Assembly (NCBI RefSeq): GCF_000017185.1
Contig: NC_009635.1
Span: forward strand, 1,263,189-1,327,188
DNA from: Methanococcus aeolicus Nankai-3
Lineage (GTDB): Archaea; AGJL01; Methanococci; Methanococcales; Methanococcaceae
Reading direction: 5' to 3'
DNA: 64,000 nucleotides
In this document: positions 1 through 11,501 of the stretch, piece after piece
How positions within the stretch are numbered: position 1 is the stretch's first letter
Layout: every line of letters starts with the position of its first letter
Program-made: the position numbers and the translations under genes
The notes under the pieces: generated by a model
Told to the model about the DNA's origin: nothing
What the model saw: the letters and a program-made list of their open reading frames with translations, nothing else
The model's database searches: none

Positions 1-13
1 ATTTTGTGATATT

Positions 14-709
14 ATGGATTATAAAGACATATACGACGATAAAATCAAAGAAAGGGGAGGGCAATATTATAAAAATAATCTTGTTAATTTCTGTGTAAAA
101 TTTGAAAATAAATTATATGGCAAAGTTGTTGGAGGGGATTTATACAGAACCACTGTGGATTTAAAAGATTATGCTGGAATTTGCTCCTGTCCATATAAAT
201 ACAATTGCAAACATGCCTACGCTTTAATTGAAGCATATAAAAATAATAATTTCATTAATGGGGACGAATTATTTAATAATTTAAAAAATAAACCAAAAGA
301 TGAATTAATTGATATTTTGAAAAATATTGTTGTCGATGGCTTTTTTTGGGGGGAGCTCCTTGAACGGAACAATAAAAATAATCTTGTGGAAAAAGGAAAA
401 TCTATTTTAAAATTAATTCCTATTGAAAATAAAAATATATATACATTTAAGTCATTTTTAAGAAATAGATTTTTAAAAAATGCCACTAATGAGGAATTAT
501 TGGATTTATTGGAAGAAATTGCAAATAATGAGTATCTTGAAGCTGAAAATAGGGATACCATTGAAATAGTTGAAATGATGGTATTGGAAATATTTGAAAG
601 AAATAATAAAGAATTGGTAAAAAGTGCTTTAAAATTATACAATAAACGAAAAAATAAATTATGGCTTGTAAATGAATATTATATTGATTATTTTGGAATT
701 GAATATTAA
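14..709 (+). CDS. SWIM zinc-finger protein
   Basis: This 231-residue protein carries a SWIM-type zinc finger at residues about 57-71. The pattern is Cys-x-Cys followed by Cys-x-His (CSC...NCKHAYAL), matching the CxCx(n)CxH signature of this family. SWIM domains bind DNA or protein partners, and the role of this protein is unknown. The rest is rich in Lys, Asn and Glu and looks mostly helical, with no enzyme motif that I recognise. The ATG at 14 follows a GTGAT ribosome-binding sequence. The gene stands alone, and a family-A repeat element begins about 70 bp past its stop codon. Confidence 0.75.
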   Translation: MDYKDIYDDKIKERGGQYYKNNLVNFCVKFENKLYGKVVGGDLYRTTVDLKDYAGICSCPYKYNCKHAYALIEAYKNNNFINGDELFNNLKNKPKDELIDILKNIVVDGFFWGELLERNNKNNLVEKGKSILKLIPIENKNIYTFKSFLRNRFLKNATNEELLDLLEEIANNEYLEAENRDTIEIVEMMVLEIFERNNKELVKSALKLYNKRKNKLWLVNEYYIDYFGIEY

Positions 710-780
710 TCAATATATAAATATATACTTAAAAATAATGGTATAAAAATAGTAAAAAAATAGAAAATAAATATTTATTC

Positions 781-996
781 ATAGTCAATCTTCGGACTTT
801 TTCACTAAATCACACAGATTAAGCTAAAAATATCTACCCATTACTAAAAAATAAAGAAATTTATTTACAAAAGCTATGCTTTTGTACAAAATCCTAGAAG
901 GATTTTGTTTACAAAATCTTCGATTTTGTATAAAATCTCGAAGAGATTTTGTTTAATAATAAGCCGGATAAGGGACAATTATTGAAGATTGCCTAT
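781..996. repeat. Family-A hairpin-bearing inverted-end repeat (copy 1)
   Basis: A non-coding element begins with ATAGTCAATCTTCGGAC and ends with a degenerate inverted copy (GAAGATTGCCTAT). Inside are four short hairpins in series, each an A/T-rich stem such as ACAAAATCCT/AGGATTTTGT, ACAAAATC/GATTTTGT, ACAAAATCTC/GAGATTTTGT and ACAAAAGC/GCTTTTGT. Close relatives lie near 5.3, 12.0, 16.8, 23.6, 50.9, 51.4 and 59.4 kb. No transposase is present, so it looks like a miniature inverted-repeat element. It lies between two genes and ends 5 bp from the guaB stop codon. Confidence 0.8.
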
Positions 997-1000
997 AATT

Positions 1001-2509
<1,509 letters not shown>

Positions 2510-2707
2510 TTAAAATAATATATATACTTTACAGTTAATAGAATAATATATAATGTAAATATATAAAATTATAAAGATTATATGTATGTATTACAATTAT
2601 TGGGTATGTATATTATATGTATTATATTTATTATTGTATTTTCATTGCATTCTTATTGTATTCATTATTATATTTATTATTGTATCTAAATTATATTATG
2701 TGAAACT

Positions 2708-4342
2708 ATGATTTGTATTGGATTAGAAGGAACAGCGGAAAAAACAGGAGTTGGTGTGGTTGACTCAGGTGGAACTGTATTATTTAATAAAACTATAATA
2801 TATAAACCACCAGTTCAAGGTATAAATCCAAGGGAGGCAGCAGACCACCATGCCGAGACATTTCCAAAATTAATTGAGGAAGCATTAAAGGTAATTCCAA
2901 AAGAAAAAATTGATTTAATAGCATTTTCCCAAGGTCCGGGGTTGGGTCCAAGTTTAAGAGTTAGTGCTACGGCTGGAAGAGCATTAGCCTTATCATTGAA
3001 AAAGCCTATAATCGGGGTTAATCATTGTGTAGGGCATGTAGAAATTGGAAAACTAACAACTGGGGCAAAAGATCCATTAACATTATATGTCAGTGGAGGA
3101 AATACACAAGTATTGGGCTATGCAGGGGGGAGATATCGGGTTTTTGGTGAAACTCTTGATATAGCAATAGGTAATTGTTTAGACCAGTTTGCGAGAAATT
3201 GTGGACTTCCACACCCAGGGGGAGTTTTTGTTGAACAAAAGGCAAAAGAAAGTAGCAAAAAATTAATAAAATTGCCATACAGTGTTAAAGGGATGGATAT
3301 TACTTTTTCTGGACTTTTAACTTCTTCTATCAAAGCCATAAAAGATAAACACGAAAAAATAGAGGATGTTTGTTATTCTCTTCAAGAAACTGCATTTTCA
3401 ATGATAACGGAAATTACTGAACGAGCTTTGGCACATACAAATAAGCCAGAAGTGATGTTGGTAGGCGGGGTAGCCGCAAACAATAGATTGAGGGAGATGC
3501 TAAGTATCATGTGTGGTGAGCAAAATGTGGAATTTCATGTTCCTGAGCCACAATTTTGTGGGGATAATGGTGCAATGATAGCTTGGCTGGGTTTATTACA
3601 ATATATCAATGGAAAAAGAATGGATATAATGGATACTAAAATAAATCCTGTTTATAGAAGTGATATGGTAGAAGTTAATTGGATTAATGGTAAAAATAAC
3701 TACGAATTAAAAAGAGAAATTCCGACCCATTTAATTGGGAAGGGGGCAGAGGCAGATATTAAAAAAATAAAATATTTGGACTGGGATTCCATAACAAAGG
3801 AAAGAGTGGTAAAAAATTATCGAGTAAAAGAATTGGATAAATTAATAAGAACGGAAAGAACTATAAAAGAAAGTAGATTTTTAAATATAATTAAGGATTT
3901 TTTTATTTCCGCTCCGTTTGTTTATGATATTGATAAAAAAAATACAACAATTACAATGAGTTATATTTCTGGAAAAATGGCAAAAGAAATAATTGATGGA
4001 GGGGATTTATCTTGCTGTAATAAAATTGGAAAAATTATTGGGGAGCTCCATAAAAATAATATTATCCACAATGATTTAACTACCTCTAATTTTATGGTGG
4101 AAAAGGAAAAAAAAGGCAATAACAAAGTTTATATTATAGATTTTGGGCTTGGAACATACTCCAACCTAATCGAAAATAAAGCCGTAGATTTAATTGTGCT
4201 AAAAAAATCTATTTTAAGCACTCATTTTGATAAATTTGAAGAAATATGGGATAAAATAATAGATGGTTATAAAATATATCCAGAATGGGAAAAAGTATTG
4301 AAACATATGGAAGATGTTGAAAAAAGAGCAAGATATGTATAG
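2708..4342 (+). CDS. Fused Kae1-Bud32 tRNA threonylcarbamoyladenosine synthesis protein
   Basis: This 544-residue protein fuses two KEOPS subunits. Residues about 1-325 are Kae1/TsaD, an ASKHA-fold enzyme that transfers threonylcarbamoyl to A37 of ANN-decoding tRNAs; the metal-binding NHCVGH motif and the nucleotide-binding SGGNT and GGVAANN motifs are visible. Residues about 340-544 are the small kinase/ATPase Bud32, with catalytic HNDLTTSN and the IDFGLG metal motif. This fusion is normal in Methanococcales. The ATG at 2708 follows GTGAAACT. The upstream 220 bp is AT-rich and probably holds divergent promoters for this gene and guaB. Two GGAGCTCC palindromes follow the stop codon and one lies inside the Bud32 part. 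Confidence 0.96.
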   Translation: MICIGLEGTAEKTGVGVVDSGGTVLFNKTIIYKPPVQGINPREAADHHAETFPKLIEEALKVIPKEKIDLIAFSQGPGLGPSLRVSATAGRALALSLKKPIIGVNHCVGHVEIGKLTTGAKDPLTLYVSGGNTQVLGYAGGRYRVFGETLDIAIGNCLDQFARNCGLPHPGGVFVEQKAKESSKKLIKLPYSVKGMDITFSGLLTSSIKAIKDKHEKIEDVCYSLQETAFSMITEITERALAHTNKPEVMLVGGVAANNRLREMLSIMCGEQNVEFHVPEPQFCGDNGAMIAWLGLLQYINGKRMDIMDTKINPVYRSDMVEVNWINGKNNYELKREIPTHLIGKGAEADIKKIKYLDWDSITKERVVKNYRVKELDKLIRTERTIKESRFLNIIKDFFISAPFVYDIDKKNTTITMSYISGKMAKEIIDGGDLSCCNKIGKIIGELHKNNIIHNDLTTSNFMVEKEKKGNNKVYIIDFGLGTYSNLIENKAVDLIVLKKSILSTHFDKFEEIWDKIIDGYKIYPEWEKVLKHMEDVEKRARYV

Positions 4343-4408
4343 ACAATCTGTGGGAGCTCCAATATTAGTAGGGAGCTCCATATAGTAAAATATTCACATA
4401 CCATAAAT

Positions 4409-4520
4409 ATAGTAAGTTCAATAACTGTCCCTTATCCGTCCAATTATTACGAATTTCTTTATTTATTAGTAATGGGTAGAGATTTTAGCCTTTAATCATA
4501 GTATATTTGCGAAAAAGATA
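4409..4520. repeat. Family-A repeat, one end only (degenerate copy)
   Basis: The stretch begins ATAGTAAGTTCAATAACTG and continues TCCCTTATCCG, the same end as the complete copy near 59.44 kb. It then follows the same body (TTTATTAGTAATGGGTAGA, GATTTTAGC). It fades before a recognisable opposite end, close to a small hairpin (AAAATC...GATTTT) that precedes the marC start. I interpret it as a truncated or decayed member. Confidence 0.6.
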
Positions 4521-4573
4521 AAATCGTAGATATAAAATCTTTGATTTTATATTTTCCAACAAGAGGTCGAAAC

Positions 4574-5227
4574 ATGGCAGTAGGATATAGTTTTTTTAGT
4601 TTTTTTATTTATTCATTTACCTCCATATTTATTATTATGAATCCCATCGGACTTGTGCCATTATTTTATATTTGGACTTCAGAATCTGAAAAAACGGAGA
4701 AAATAGAATTGTTAAGAAAATCTGCAATTGCGGTTATGCTAACATTATTAACTTTTGCATTATTTGGAGGGTCTATTTTTAAATTTTTTGGCATAACCCT
4801 AGATTCATTTAAAGTGGCAGGGGGAATATTAATGTTAAAAATCGCATGGGATATGCTACATGCTCAGGTCTCAAAAACACGGCATAATTTAAAAGATGAC
4901 GAAGAACCAATATCATTGGAGGATATTGCAGTTGTGCCTATGGCCATTCCTTTATTGGCAGGTCCCGGAACAATTACAACAAGTATTATATTGATGGAAC
5001 ACAGTATTACAACATACGACACATTAATAATAATGTTTTCAATAATTCTTGCCACACTGATTTCTGTTGTTATATTGTATTTGTCCGACAATATTGCCAG
5101 GATATTAAGAGTATCGGGAATAAAGGCAATAGTTAGAATTATGGGTTTAATATTGGCCGCAATTTCAATTGAAATTATATCTAGTGGTGTTTTTGGATTA
5201 ATAAAATCGGCTGGATTGATGTATTAA
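4574..5227 (+). CDS. MarC-family integral membrane protein
   Basis: A 217-residue membrane protein of the MarC/UPF0056 family with about six hydrophobic segments. The family hallmarks are visible: FIIMNPIGLVPLF in helix 1, a GGILMLKIAWDML segment in the middle and the PLLAGPGTITT motif before the later helices. The substrate of MarC proteins is not established; older links to antibiotic resistance were withdrawn. The ATG at 4574 is preferred over an upstream TTG at 4541 because GAGGTCG lies just before it and the TTG extension is polar and falls within a repeat hairpin. It stands alone between two family-A repeats. Confidence 0.9.
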   Translation: MAVGYSFFSFFIYSFTSIFIIMNPIGLVPLFYIWTSESEKTEKIELLRKSAIAVMLTLLTFALFGGSIFKFFGITLDSFKVAGGILMLKIAWDMLHAQVSKTRHNLKDDEEPISLEDIAVVPMAIPLLAGPGTITTSIILMEHSITTYDTLIIMFSIILATLISVVILYLSDNIARILRVSGIKAIVRIMGLILAAISIEIISSGVFGLIKSAGLMY

Positions 5228-5289
5228 TATAATTTAATTAATATATAAAAATTTTTAAATAGTAATATTTTTTAAAGCATAATGAAATT

Positions 5290-5616
5290 ATAGTTAATCT
5301 TAATAACTGTCCCTTATCCGGCTTATTATTAAACAAAATCCTTCTAGGATTTTGTACAAAATCGAAGATTTTGTAAATAAAATCTCTTCGAGATTTTATA
5401 AAAAAGCATAGCTTTTGTAAATGAATTTTTTCATTTATTGGTAATAGGTTAGATTTTAGCTTTAATAGGATCTCTAAATTTTCCTCTGAAAAATTTATAT
5501 GACCTTAAAAATTCCTCCGGAATTTTGGGTCGTAAAAACTCCTTCGGAGTTTTGAGATCGTAAAAATCGTTTGCGATTTTGAGACGGTTTAGTGAAAAAG
5601 ACCGAAGATTGACTAT
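5290..5616. repeat. Family-A hairpin-bearing inverted-end repeat (copy 2, longest)
   Basis: This complete copy starts ATAGTTAATCTTAATAACTG and ends CCGAAGATTGACTAT, which are imperfect inverted repeats of each other. It carries at least seven hairpin cassettes with different stems: CCTTCTAGG, CTTCG, TCTCTTCGAGA and GCATAGC types flanked by AAAA/TTTT, then TTTTCCTCTGAAAA, AATTCCTCCGGAATT, ACTCCTTCGGAGT and ATCGTTTGCGAT. The stems have changed on both sides together, so the hairpins are kept while the sequence differs. It fills most of the marC-hisA gap. Confidence 0.85.
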
Positions 5617-5706
5617 GCAGTATATTCGGAGCTCCAATATAACAATAATATCAATACCAATATTAAATTAATATTAAATCTTTTCAAACACACGCATGGT
5701 GAAAAT

Positions 5707-6432
5707 ATGATAGTAATTCCAGCAGTAGATATAAAAAATAAAAAATGTGTTCAGTTGATACAGGGAAATCCTGATAAAAAACATATAGAATTAGATAATC
5801 CATTGGAAGTTGCAGAAAAATGGATAAAATGCGGGGCTGAAATGATACATTTGGTTGATTTAGATAGTGCCATATATGGAACTGATACAAATAAAGAAAC
5901 CATAAAAAAAATTATAGAATCTGTTCCCGTTCCCGTTGAAGTGGGCGGAGGGGTAAGAACCGTAGAAGATGCCCTAAATTTAATAGACCTTGGAGCAGAA
6001 CGAGTAATATTGGGGACATCGGCTGTAAAAAATCCAGAGATAATAACGGAGCTCCTTGAAAAAGGAATAAATTCTGAAAAGATAATGGTGGCGTTGGATG
6101 CAAAAGATGGAAAAGTTGTAATAAAGGGTTGGATGGAGAAAACAGAATATACTCCAATAGAAATTGGTAAAATACTTGAAGAAAAAGGTGCAGGAAGTAT
6201 ATTATTTACTAATGTAGATGTAGAAGGACTATTGGACGGAATAGACATTGAACCTGTTAAAAAATTAGTAGATGAGTTAAATATTCCTATAATTGCATCT
6301 GGGGGAATAACTACATATGACGACCTTCTGAAATTAAAAGAAATTGGGGTTGATGGTGTTGTTGTTGGTTCTGCAATATATAAGGAAATGATGGATTTGA
6401 AAAAAGCAATAAAAATAGTAAAAGGTGAATAA
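5707..6432 (+). CDS. hisA: Phosphoribosylformimino-5-aminoimidazole carboxamide ribotide isomerase
   Basis: HisA opens the ribose ring of ProFAR (an Amadori rearrangement) in histidine synthesis. The 241-residue protein is a phosphate-binding TIM barrel. The catalytic Asp in [17 protein letters not shown], the GGGVR phosphate loop, [15 protein letters not shown] carrying the second catalytic Asp, and IIASGGI and GVVVGSAIY near the C-terminus are all visible. The ATG at 5707 has GGTGA four bases upstream. The PfkB-type kinase begins immediately after the stop codon, so the two genes are probably co-transcribed. Confidence 0.96.
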
Positions 6433-7329
6433 ATGAATAATAAAATAATAACTGTTGGACATATAGCATTGGATTATATATTTAATGTAGCGGAGCTCCC
6501 TAAACCAAATACCTCCGTTCAAATACCTACGGCAAAAAAATATTATGGCGGGGCGGCATGTAATGTGGCTGTTGGAGCGGTTAAACTTGGTATTTCTTCG
6601 GGAATAATATCATGTGTAGGGCAAGATATTGTGAGCTCAGGATACAGTAATTATTTAAAAAATTTAGGGGTCGATATATCTGGAGTATATCACTCAGAGA
6701 ACGAAGAGACACCAAAAGCATGGATATTCACAGACCCACAGAATAATCAAATTACCTTCTTTTTATGGGGTGCTGCTAAACATTATCCAGAATTGTCTGT
6801 CCCTTCTTTTGATTGCGATATTGTTCATTTGGCAACAGGGGATGCTAAATTTAATGTAAGATGTGCTAAAAGTGCTAAATCCAATGGAACGATGGTATCT
6901 TTTGACCCGGGTCAAGATTTACCCCAATATAATAAGGAAGACATGGAAGACATGGTAAATAATGTGGATTTTATGTTTATGAATAATCATGAATATGAAA
7001 GAGTATTGGATTTATTAAATGTTGATTTGGATTATTTAACAAATAAAATAAATATTCTTGTAATCACTTATGGTAAAGATGGTAGCATAATATATCATGG
7101 CGGCAAAAAAATAGAAATTCCAGTAATTCCTGCCAATAGTATAGATCCAACAGGTGCGGGCGATAGTTATCGGGCTGGATTTTTAACGGCATATCTAAAG
7201 GGTATGGATTTATATGATTGCGGAAAGATAGCTTCCTGTATGGCTTCTTTTGTAGTGGAAAAAAAAGGATGTCAAACAAATTTCCCAACATGGGATGAAA
7301 TTATGCATAGATTGGAAAAAACCGAATAG
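6433..7329 (+). CDS. PfkB-family carbohydrate/nucleoside kinase
   Basis: A 298-residue ribokinase-fold kinase. The N-terminal glycine pair motif (YYGGAACNVAVGAVKLG) binds the sugar moiety, and DPTGAGDSYRAGF near residue 240 holds the catalytic Asp and the anion hole. Methanocaldococcus has a characterised nucleoside kinase of this family, and this protein may be its counterpart, but substrate cannot be read from the sequence. Its ATG directly abuts the hisA TAA, and the GGTGA site lies inside the end of hisA, indicating translational coupling. Confidence 0.88.
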   Translation: MNNKIITVGHIALDYIFNVAELPKPNTSVQIPTAKKYYGGAACNVAVGAVKLGISSGIISCVGQDIVSSGYSNYLKNLGVDISGVYHSENEETPKAWIFTDPQNNQITFFLWGAAKHYPELSVPSFDCDIVHLATGDAKFNVRCAKSAKSNGTMVSFDPGQDLPQYNKEDMEDMVNNVDFMFMNNHEYERVLDLLNVDLDYLTNKINILVITYGKDGSIIYHGGKKIEIPVIPANSIDPTGAGDSYRAGFLTAYLKGMDLYDCGKIASCMASFVVEKKGCQTNFPTWDEIMHRLEKTE

Positions 7330-7437
7330 TATATGAAATATTATTGCTATATTTATTATCTATTTATGGCTCTAATAAATGAAATATAAAATATTAATAA
7401 TAATATTAACATCATAGTAAGGTATTGGCATGGTATA

Positions 7438-8922
7438 ATGGCAAGAGAACAGTGGAGCTCAAATATAGGATTTATACTGGCAGCAGTAGGTTCAGCTGTT
7501 GGCTTAGGAAATATATGGAGATTTCCTTATGTGGTGTATAATAATGGGGGCGGAGCATTTTTAATACCTTATTTTATAGCTCTTTTATGTGTGGGCATAT
7601 CTGTTATATTGCTTGAATTAGTTCTTGGGCATTCTACAAGAGGTTCTGCACCACTGGCATTTAGAAAACTGTCTGAGAAATATGAATGGATAGGCTGGTT
7701 GGCTGTAATTTCTGGATTTACTATTACTACCTATTATATGGCAATAATCGGGTGGTGTCTATATTATTTAGTTAATTTAATATTATATGGGTTTCCAACT
7801 GATTTTACAAGTTATTTTTTTGACGATATATTAAGGAGCTCCATGGGGCCCGAAAATATATGGAGTTTTTCCACAGGAATATTGGCTTCTGTGGCATTGT
7901 TGTGGTTAATAAATTATGTTATTATAAGGTCAGGAGTAAAAAATGGGCTTGAAAAGGCAAATAAACTACTTATGCCATTATTATTTATTCTTACTTTAAT
8001 TCTCGTTCTTAGGGGTATAACATTACCTGGAGCCATGGATGGAATAAACTGGTATTTAACGCCAGATTTCTCTATTTTATTAAATGCACAAGTATGGATT
8101 GCAGCATTTTCACAGATATTTTTCTCTTTGAGTTTGGGATATGGAATAATGATAGCTTATGCAAGTTATCTTCCTAAAAAATCCGATTTAACAACAAATG
8201 CTTTTGCCATATCTCTTTTAAATTGCGGGTATTCTTTTTTAGTGGGTTTTGCGGTATTTAGCACTTTGGGATATATGACATATACAACAGGAGTTCCATT
8301 AGATGAAATTGTAAGAGATGGAATAATTCTTGCATTTGTGGTATTTCCAAAAGCTTTATCTTTAATGCCAATTGGAGGATTTGAACTTGCAGTTGTATTT
8401 TTTATGGCTCTTGTGATTGCAGGTATTTCTTCCTCAGTATCTATTATAGAGGCAATAAATGCGGCTGTAATGGATAAGTTTGGAATAAGTAGAAAAAAAG
8501 CTATTTTACCAATTGTAATTCTTGGATTTTTTGGTAGTTTATTATATACTACAAATGCAGGTATCCACTGGATTAATATGGTTGATTATTTTACTTCTGG
8601 ATATTTGCTTCCAATAGTAGGAATTACTGAAACGATAGTGGCTATTTGGATATTTAATGGAAATAAATTTATAGATTATTTAAATAATCTATCAGATATG
8701 AAAATAGGAAAATATTGGAAAATATCTGTGGGAATAATTACACCATTACTGTTGTTGGGCATTGTTGGTTCTGGCATATTGGCATTATATGATGCTCCAT
8801 ATGGAGGATATGCATGGAAATATTTGGGTATTGTAGCAATTATGTCGGTTTTCAGTGTTTTATTGTCTTTCTTTATTTCTAAAATTAAGAAGGGGGGAGT
8901 AAAAACAAAGCCTAAAAGGTGA
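7438..8922 (+). CDS. Sodium-dependent neurotransmitter-symporter family transporter (large subunit)
   Basis: A 494-residue NSS/SNF-family transporter with about 12 hydrophobic helices. The conserved first helix is clear (NIGFILAAVGSAVGLGNIWRFPY), including the unwound region that binds sodium and substrate. Prokaryotic members import amino acids with Na+. Immediately downstream, with its ribosome site overlapping the stop codon, lies a 52-residue one-TM peptide of the MetS type. That pairing is known for the methionine/alanine importer MetPS, so a small-neutral or sulfur amino acid is a plausible but unproven substrate. The C-terminal tail is basic. Confidence 0.93.
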   Translation: MAREQWSSNIGFILAAVGSAVGLGNIWRFPYVVYNNGGGAFLIPYFIALLCVGISVILLELVLGHSTRGSAPLAFRKLSEKYEWIGWLAVISGFTITTYYMAIIGWCLYYLVNLILYGFPTDFTSYFFDDILRSSMGPENIWSFSTGILASVALLWLINYVIIRSGVKNGLEKANKLLMPLLFILTLILVLRGITLPGAMDGINWYLTPDFSILLNAQVWIAAFSQIFFSLSLGYGIMIAYASYLPKKSDLTTNAFAISLLNCGYSFLVGFAVFSTLGYMTYTTGVPLDEIVRDGIILAFVVFPKALSLMPIGGFELAVVFFMALVIAGISSSVSIIEAINAAVMDKFGISRKKAILPIVILGFFGSLLYTTNAGIHWINMVDYFTSGYLLPIVGITETIVAIWIFNGNKFIDYLNNLSDMKIGKYWKISVGIITPLLLLGIVGSGILALYDAPYGGYAWKYLGIVAIMSVFSVLLSFFISKIKKGGVKTKPKR

Positions 8923-8926
8923 TTAA

Positions 8927-9085
8927 ATGAATAATTCTGCAATAATTATGTTTTTATTTGGTGCAATAATACTATGGGGTGGTTCAATATATTTTCTTTG
9001 GAAGTTATTGAGGAGACATAAAAAAAGAAGTAGTAAAGATAATACTAATAATAATACTAATAATAACACTAGACATATAAAATAA
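8927..9085 (+). CDS. MetS-like small subunit of NSS transporter
   Basis: A 52-residue peptide with one hydrophobic helix (IIMFLFGAIILWGGSIYF) followed by a very basic stretch and an Asn/Thr-rich tail encoded by AAT/ACT repeats. The N-terminal pattern (NNSAIIMFLFG...WGG) matches the short MetS partner of MetP-type NSS transporters as I remember that family. The start follows a GGTGA that overlaps the transporter's TGA by two bases, so the pair is translationally coupled. It probably sits in the membrane beside the transporter. The assignment rests on position and pattern only. Confidence 0.75.
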   Translation: MNNSAIIMFLFGAIILWGGSIYFLWKLLRRHKKRSSKDNTNNNTNNNTRHIK

Positions 9086-9127
9086 TATTAAAATATATTA
9101 ATAAATATAAATATAATATAGATGATA

Positions 9128-9172
9128 ACAATATATATTATATATTATATATTATATATTATATATTATATG
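9128..9172. repeat. ATATTAT tandem microsatellite
   Basis: About five head-to-tail copies of a 7-8 bp TATATTA unit lie in the 9.09-9.35 kb gap. No gene or conserved structure is evident around it, and length variation between strains would be expected. Confidence 0.7.
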
Positions 9173-9355
9173 AGATATTGTTATGGGGTATGTTCAGGAA
9201 ATATTTATAATAATAAACCTCATAATAATTATATATTTATAGGCATAGGATTGATATGCTAATTTTATGACTTATCAGAATAAATTACTTCGGAATTAAT
9301 TGGACACACCATAAATATGAATTTAACTAGATAATTTTATATGTGGGTGATACTT

Positions 9356-10303
9356 ATGCTTTTTAAAAAACTTTCAACTGTTGAGCGAGTATATAATATT
9401 GGATTAGAATATAATAATTTAAGATATTTATTTAAAAGCATAACTGCTGTTGTATTGGACGCAGAGGACGATTTGGCAAAATTGTATGATTTAAAGGTCC
9501 TCGATAAAATACCGGTAAAGGAGATAATGACAAAAGACCTTGTCTCGATTAATGAATCTGAAACAGCTAAACAGCTGATAAAATACATTGAAAAATATAG
9601 GCATATGGGGTATCCAGTCATAGATAACAATAATAAATTGGTCGGAGTGGTTACATTTAATGATTTAGAGAAGGGACATGCAATTATTAGAGATATAATG
9701 ACTCCAAAAGAAAAGCTTATAACAATTATGCCCGATACTTCGGCATCAGAATCTCAAAATATAATGGCAAATAATGATATTGGTAGGTTGTTGGTTGTCG
9801 ATGATAATGGGGAGCTCCTTGGTTTGGTGAGTAGGGGGGACATTGTAAAAACATATAGGACCTACGGTAAAAAGACGAAAATCCAAAAATGTGATAGACT
9901 CACAATTATGCACTTCTACGATGAGGAGAAAGAGAAAAAACTAAAAAAATTGACGGATGATTTGGTCGTTCTTCTTGGGGGTAGGGGCTATAATGTATCT
10001 GAAAAAGAAGAATATATTGAGATACTGACAAAAGATTGGGAACCATTATCCAAAATCGTGTATAATAATGGGAAACCAGACCATCTGTCATTAACAACCA
10101 GAACAATAGATATAACGAATATGAAAATAATTGAAGAAATATTAAATACAATAGAAAAATACAAAATTGAAGAAATTGTAATAACTGACCATATTAGGCT
10201 TATAGACGAAAAATCTTCTATTCAGAGAATTATAACAGATATGACCTCATTCAGAGATAGTGAAAAAACTTTTGGGACTATTACTATAAGGTCTGACTTC
10301 TAA
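9356..10303 (+). CDS. CBS-domain pair protein with uncharacterised C-terminal domain
   Basis: This 315-residue protein has two CBS domains at about residues 50-165, with motifs IMTKDLVSINES, GYPVIDNNNKLVGVVTF, IMTPKEKLITIMPD and RLLVVDDNGELLGLVSRGD. CBS pairs bind adenine nucleotides or SAM and act as energy sensors. The C-terminal 130 residues form an unassigned alpha/beta domain with LVVLLGGRGYNVSEKEEYIEI. The ATG at 9356 is chosen because GGGTGA precedes it, and an upstream ATG at 9341 overlaps that site. It is monocistronic. Confidence 0.85.
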   Translation: MLFKKLSTVERVYNIGLEYNNLRYLFKSITAVVLDAEDDLAKLYDLKVLDKIPVKEIMTKDLVSINESETAKQLIKYIEKYRHMGYPVIDNNNKLVGVVTFNDLEKGHAIIRDIMTPKEKLITIMPDTSASESQNIMANNDIGRLLVVDDNGELLGLVSRGDIVKTYRTYGKKTKIQKCDRLTIMHFYDEEKEKKLKKLTDDLVVLLGGRGYNVSEKEEYIEILTKDWEPLSKIVYNNGKPDHLSLTTRTIDITNMKIIEEILNTIEKYKIEEIVITDHIRLIDEKSSIQRIITDMTSFRDSEKTFGTITIRSDF

Positions 10304-10438
10304 TTATGACCATCTACTAACGACAATTGAACAAAATCCTTCGGATTTTTGACACCTATTTTTATATAATATTTTATAATATTTTTTATAGATTAGATTG
10401 TAGTTTATTTAAATGCCATTTAAGTGCTCGGTGAAAAT

Positions 10439-11338
10439 ATGTATGGAATTGTGCGATATGAAGGCGGAGTTTATAAAAACAATATATTTAAAGAATGGAT
10501 TGAGGATATTGGTGGATTTATAATTCAAGAACATGTAATGCAATTGGATGTATATATGACTCTTGCCATTCCTCAAAATGAGATTGAAAATCTTAAAATA
10601 GAATCCAAAAAATATAAGGGAAAGGTCGTAGAAACTCCACTGGCCGGAACAGAAATAGCAATTGTGGCTCCAAGTTTATCTCGACACCATTTGCCTCATA
10701 CGGCATGTGATGTATCAGAATATGTTAGGAGATTTGGGGCAAAACCAAATATGATAGGATTATCCCGTGGATTTGGTAAAAAAACAAGCAGTATTCGGGA
10801 AGCAGAAAAAAGATTAATTGAAGAACATGACATCGCAATTTATGTTATGGGCAATTTTAAAAGCTGTCTATTGGATAAAACTCATTTATTTGATGTAGAT
10901 ATTCCCGTTGTAATCACGGGAGCTCCTGAAACTCTCGATATAGAACAGCCATATATAGGTAATTTGGGAAGAAGGTCTCAAAGGCTTAGGCACAGTGAAG
11001 AAAGGCAGGCATTAAAAAAGATGATAGAGAAAACCACGGAATTAATCGACAAAAGAAGAGAGGAATTATCTTTCGACGCCCCTATTATTCCTCCGGTGGT
11101 GTTAAAGGATGAATTAGAAAAGAGCGTAGAAGAAATATTCAATGTTTTATCTCCTATGCCAATTACAACTCAATTAGATGGTTTAAGAATAAAATTGCCT
11201 TATGATGCATGTCATGAGAAAATAGAAAATGTGAAGATTGGAAATTATTTGTTGAAAGATATTGCATATATTACTAAATCAGAGATGAAAAATTATATAT
11301 TGGTAAAAATAAAGCCAACTTCTGAAATTAAGGGATAG
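10439..11338 (+). CDS. Methanogenesis marker protein 7
   Basis: A 299-residue protein that I match from memory to methanogenesis marker protein 7 (DUF2113 family), found only in methanogens and their relatives. Its biochemical role is not established. Supporting stretches are MYGIVRYEGGVYKN at the start, TPLAGTEIAIVAPSLSRHHLPH around residue 80, the conserved NMIGLSRGFGKK and the VVITGAPETLD segment. A GGTGA four bases before the ATG at 10439 fixes the start; a GTG at 10424 contains that site. It is a single gene with AT-rich flanks. Confidence 0.78.
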   Translation: MYGIVRYEGGVYKNNIFKEWIEDIGGFIIQEHVMQLDVYMTLAIPQNEIENLKIESKKYKGKVVETPLAGTEIAIVAPSLSRHHLPHTACDVSEYVRRFGAKPNMIGLSRGFGKKTSSIREAEKRLIEEHDIAIYVMGNFKSCLLDKTHLFDVDIPVVITGAPETLDIEQPYIGNLGRRSQRLRHSEERQALKKMIEKTTELIDKRREELSFDAPIIPPVVLKDELEKSVEEIFNVLSPMPITTQLDGLRIKLPYDACHEKIENVKIGNYLLKDIAYITKSEMKNYILVKIKPTSEIKG

Positions 11339-11345
11339 TTAATAT

Positions 11346-11392
11346 TATAGTATATTATAGTATGCCATTGCAACAAGTTCTCGAACATACCA
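11346..11392. repeat. Family-B repeat fragment
   Basis: The block ends GTTCTCGAACATAC, the reverse complement of the GTATGTTCGAGAAC end of the complete family-B elements at 29.97 and 53.39 kb. No full opposite end is visible, so this is a partial or decayed copy between marker 7 and the next gene. Confidence 0.45.
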
Positions 11393-11501
11393 TAATTAAA
11401 TATCTATGGAAATATATTTGTATATAATTGTATATATTTTATAATATATATTAACAATTAAATATTATTTATAAAGATAAATAAAGTGATATGGTGATTA
11501 T

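Noticed and set aside
5330-5600. Rho-independent-type terminators in series after marC
   Set aside because: The hairpins have the same flanks and recur in other family-A copies in different orders and orientations, so they are element cassettes and not gene-specific terminators.
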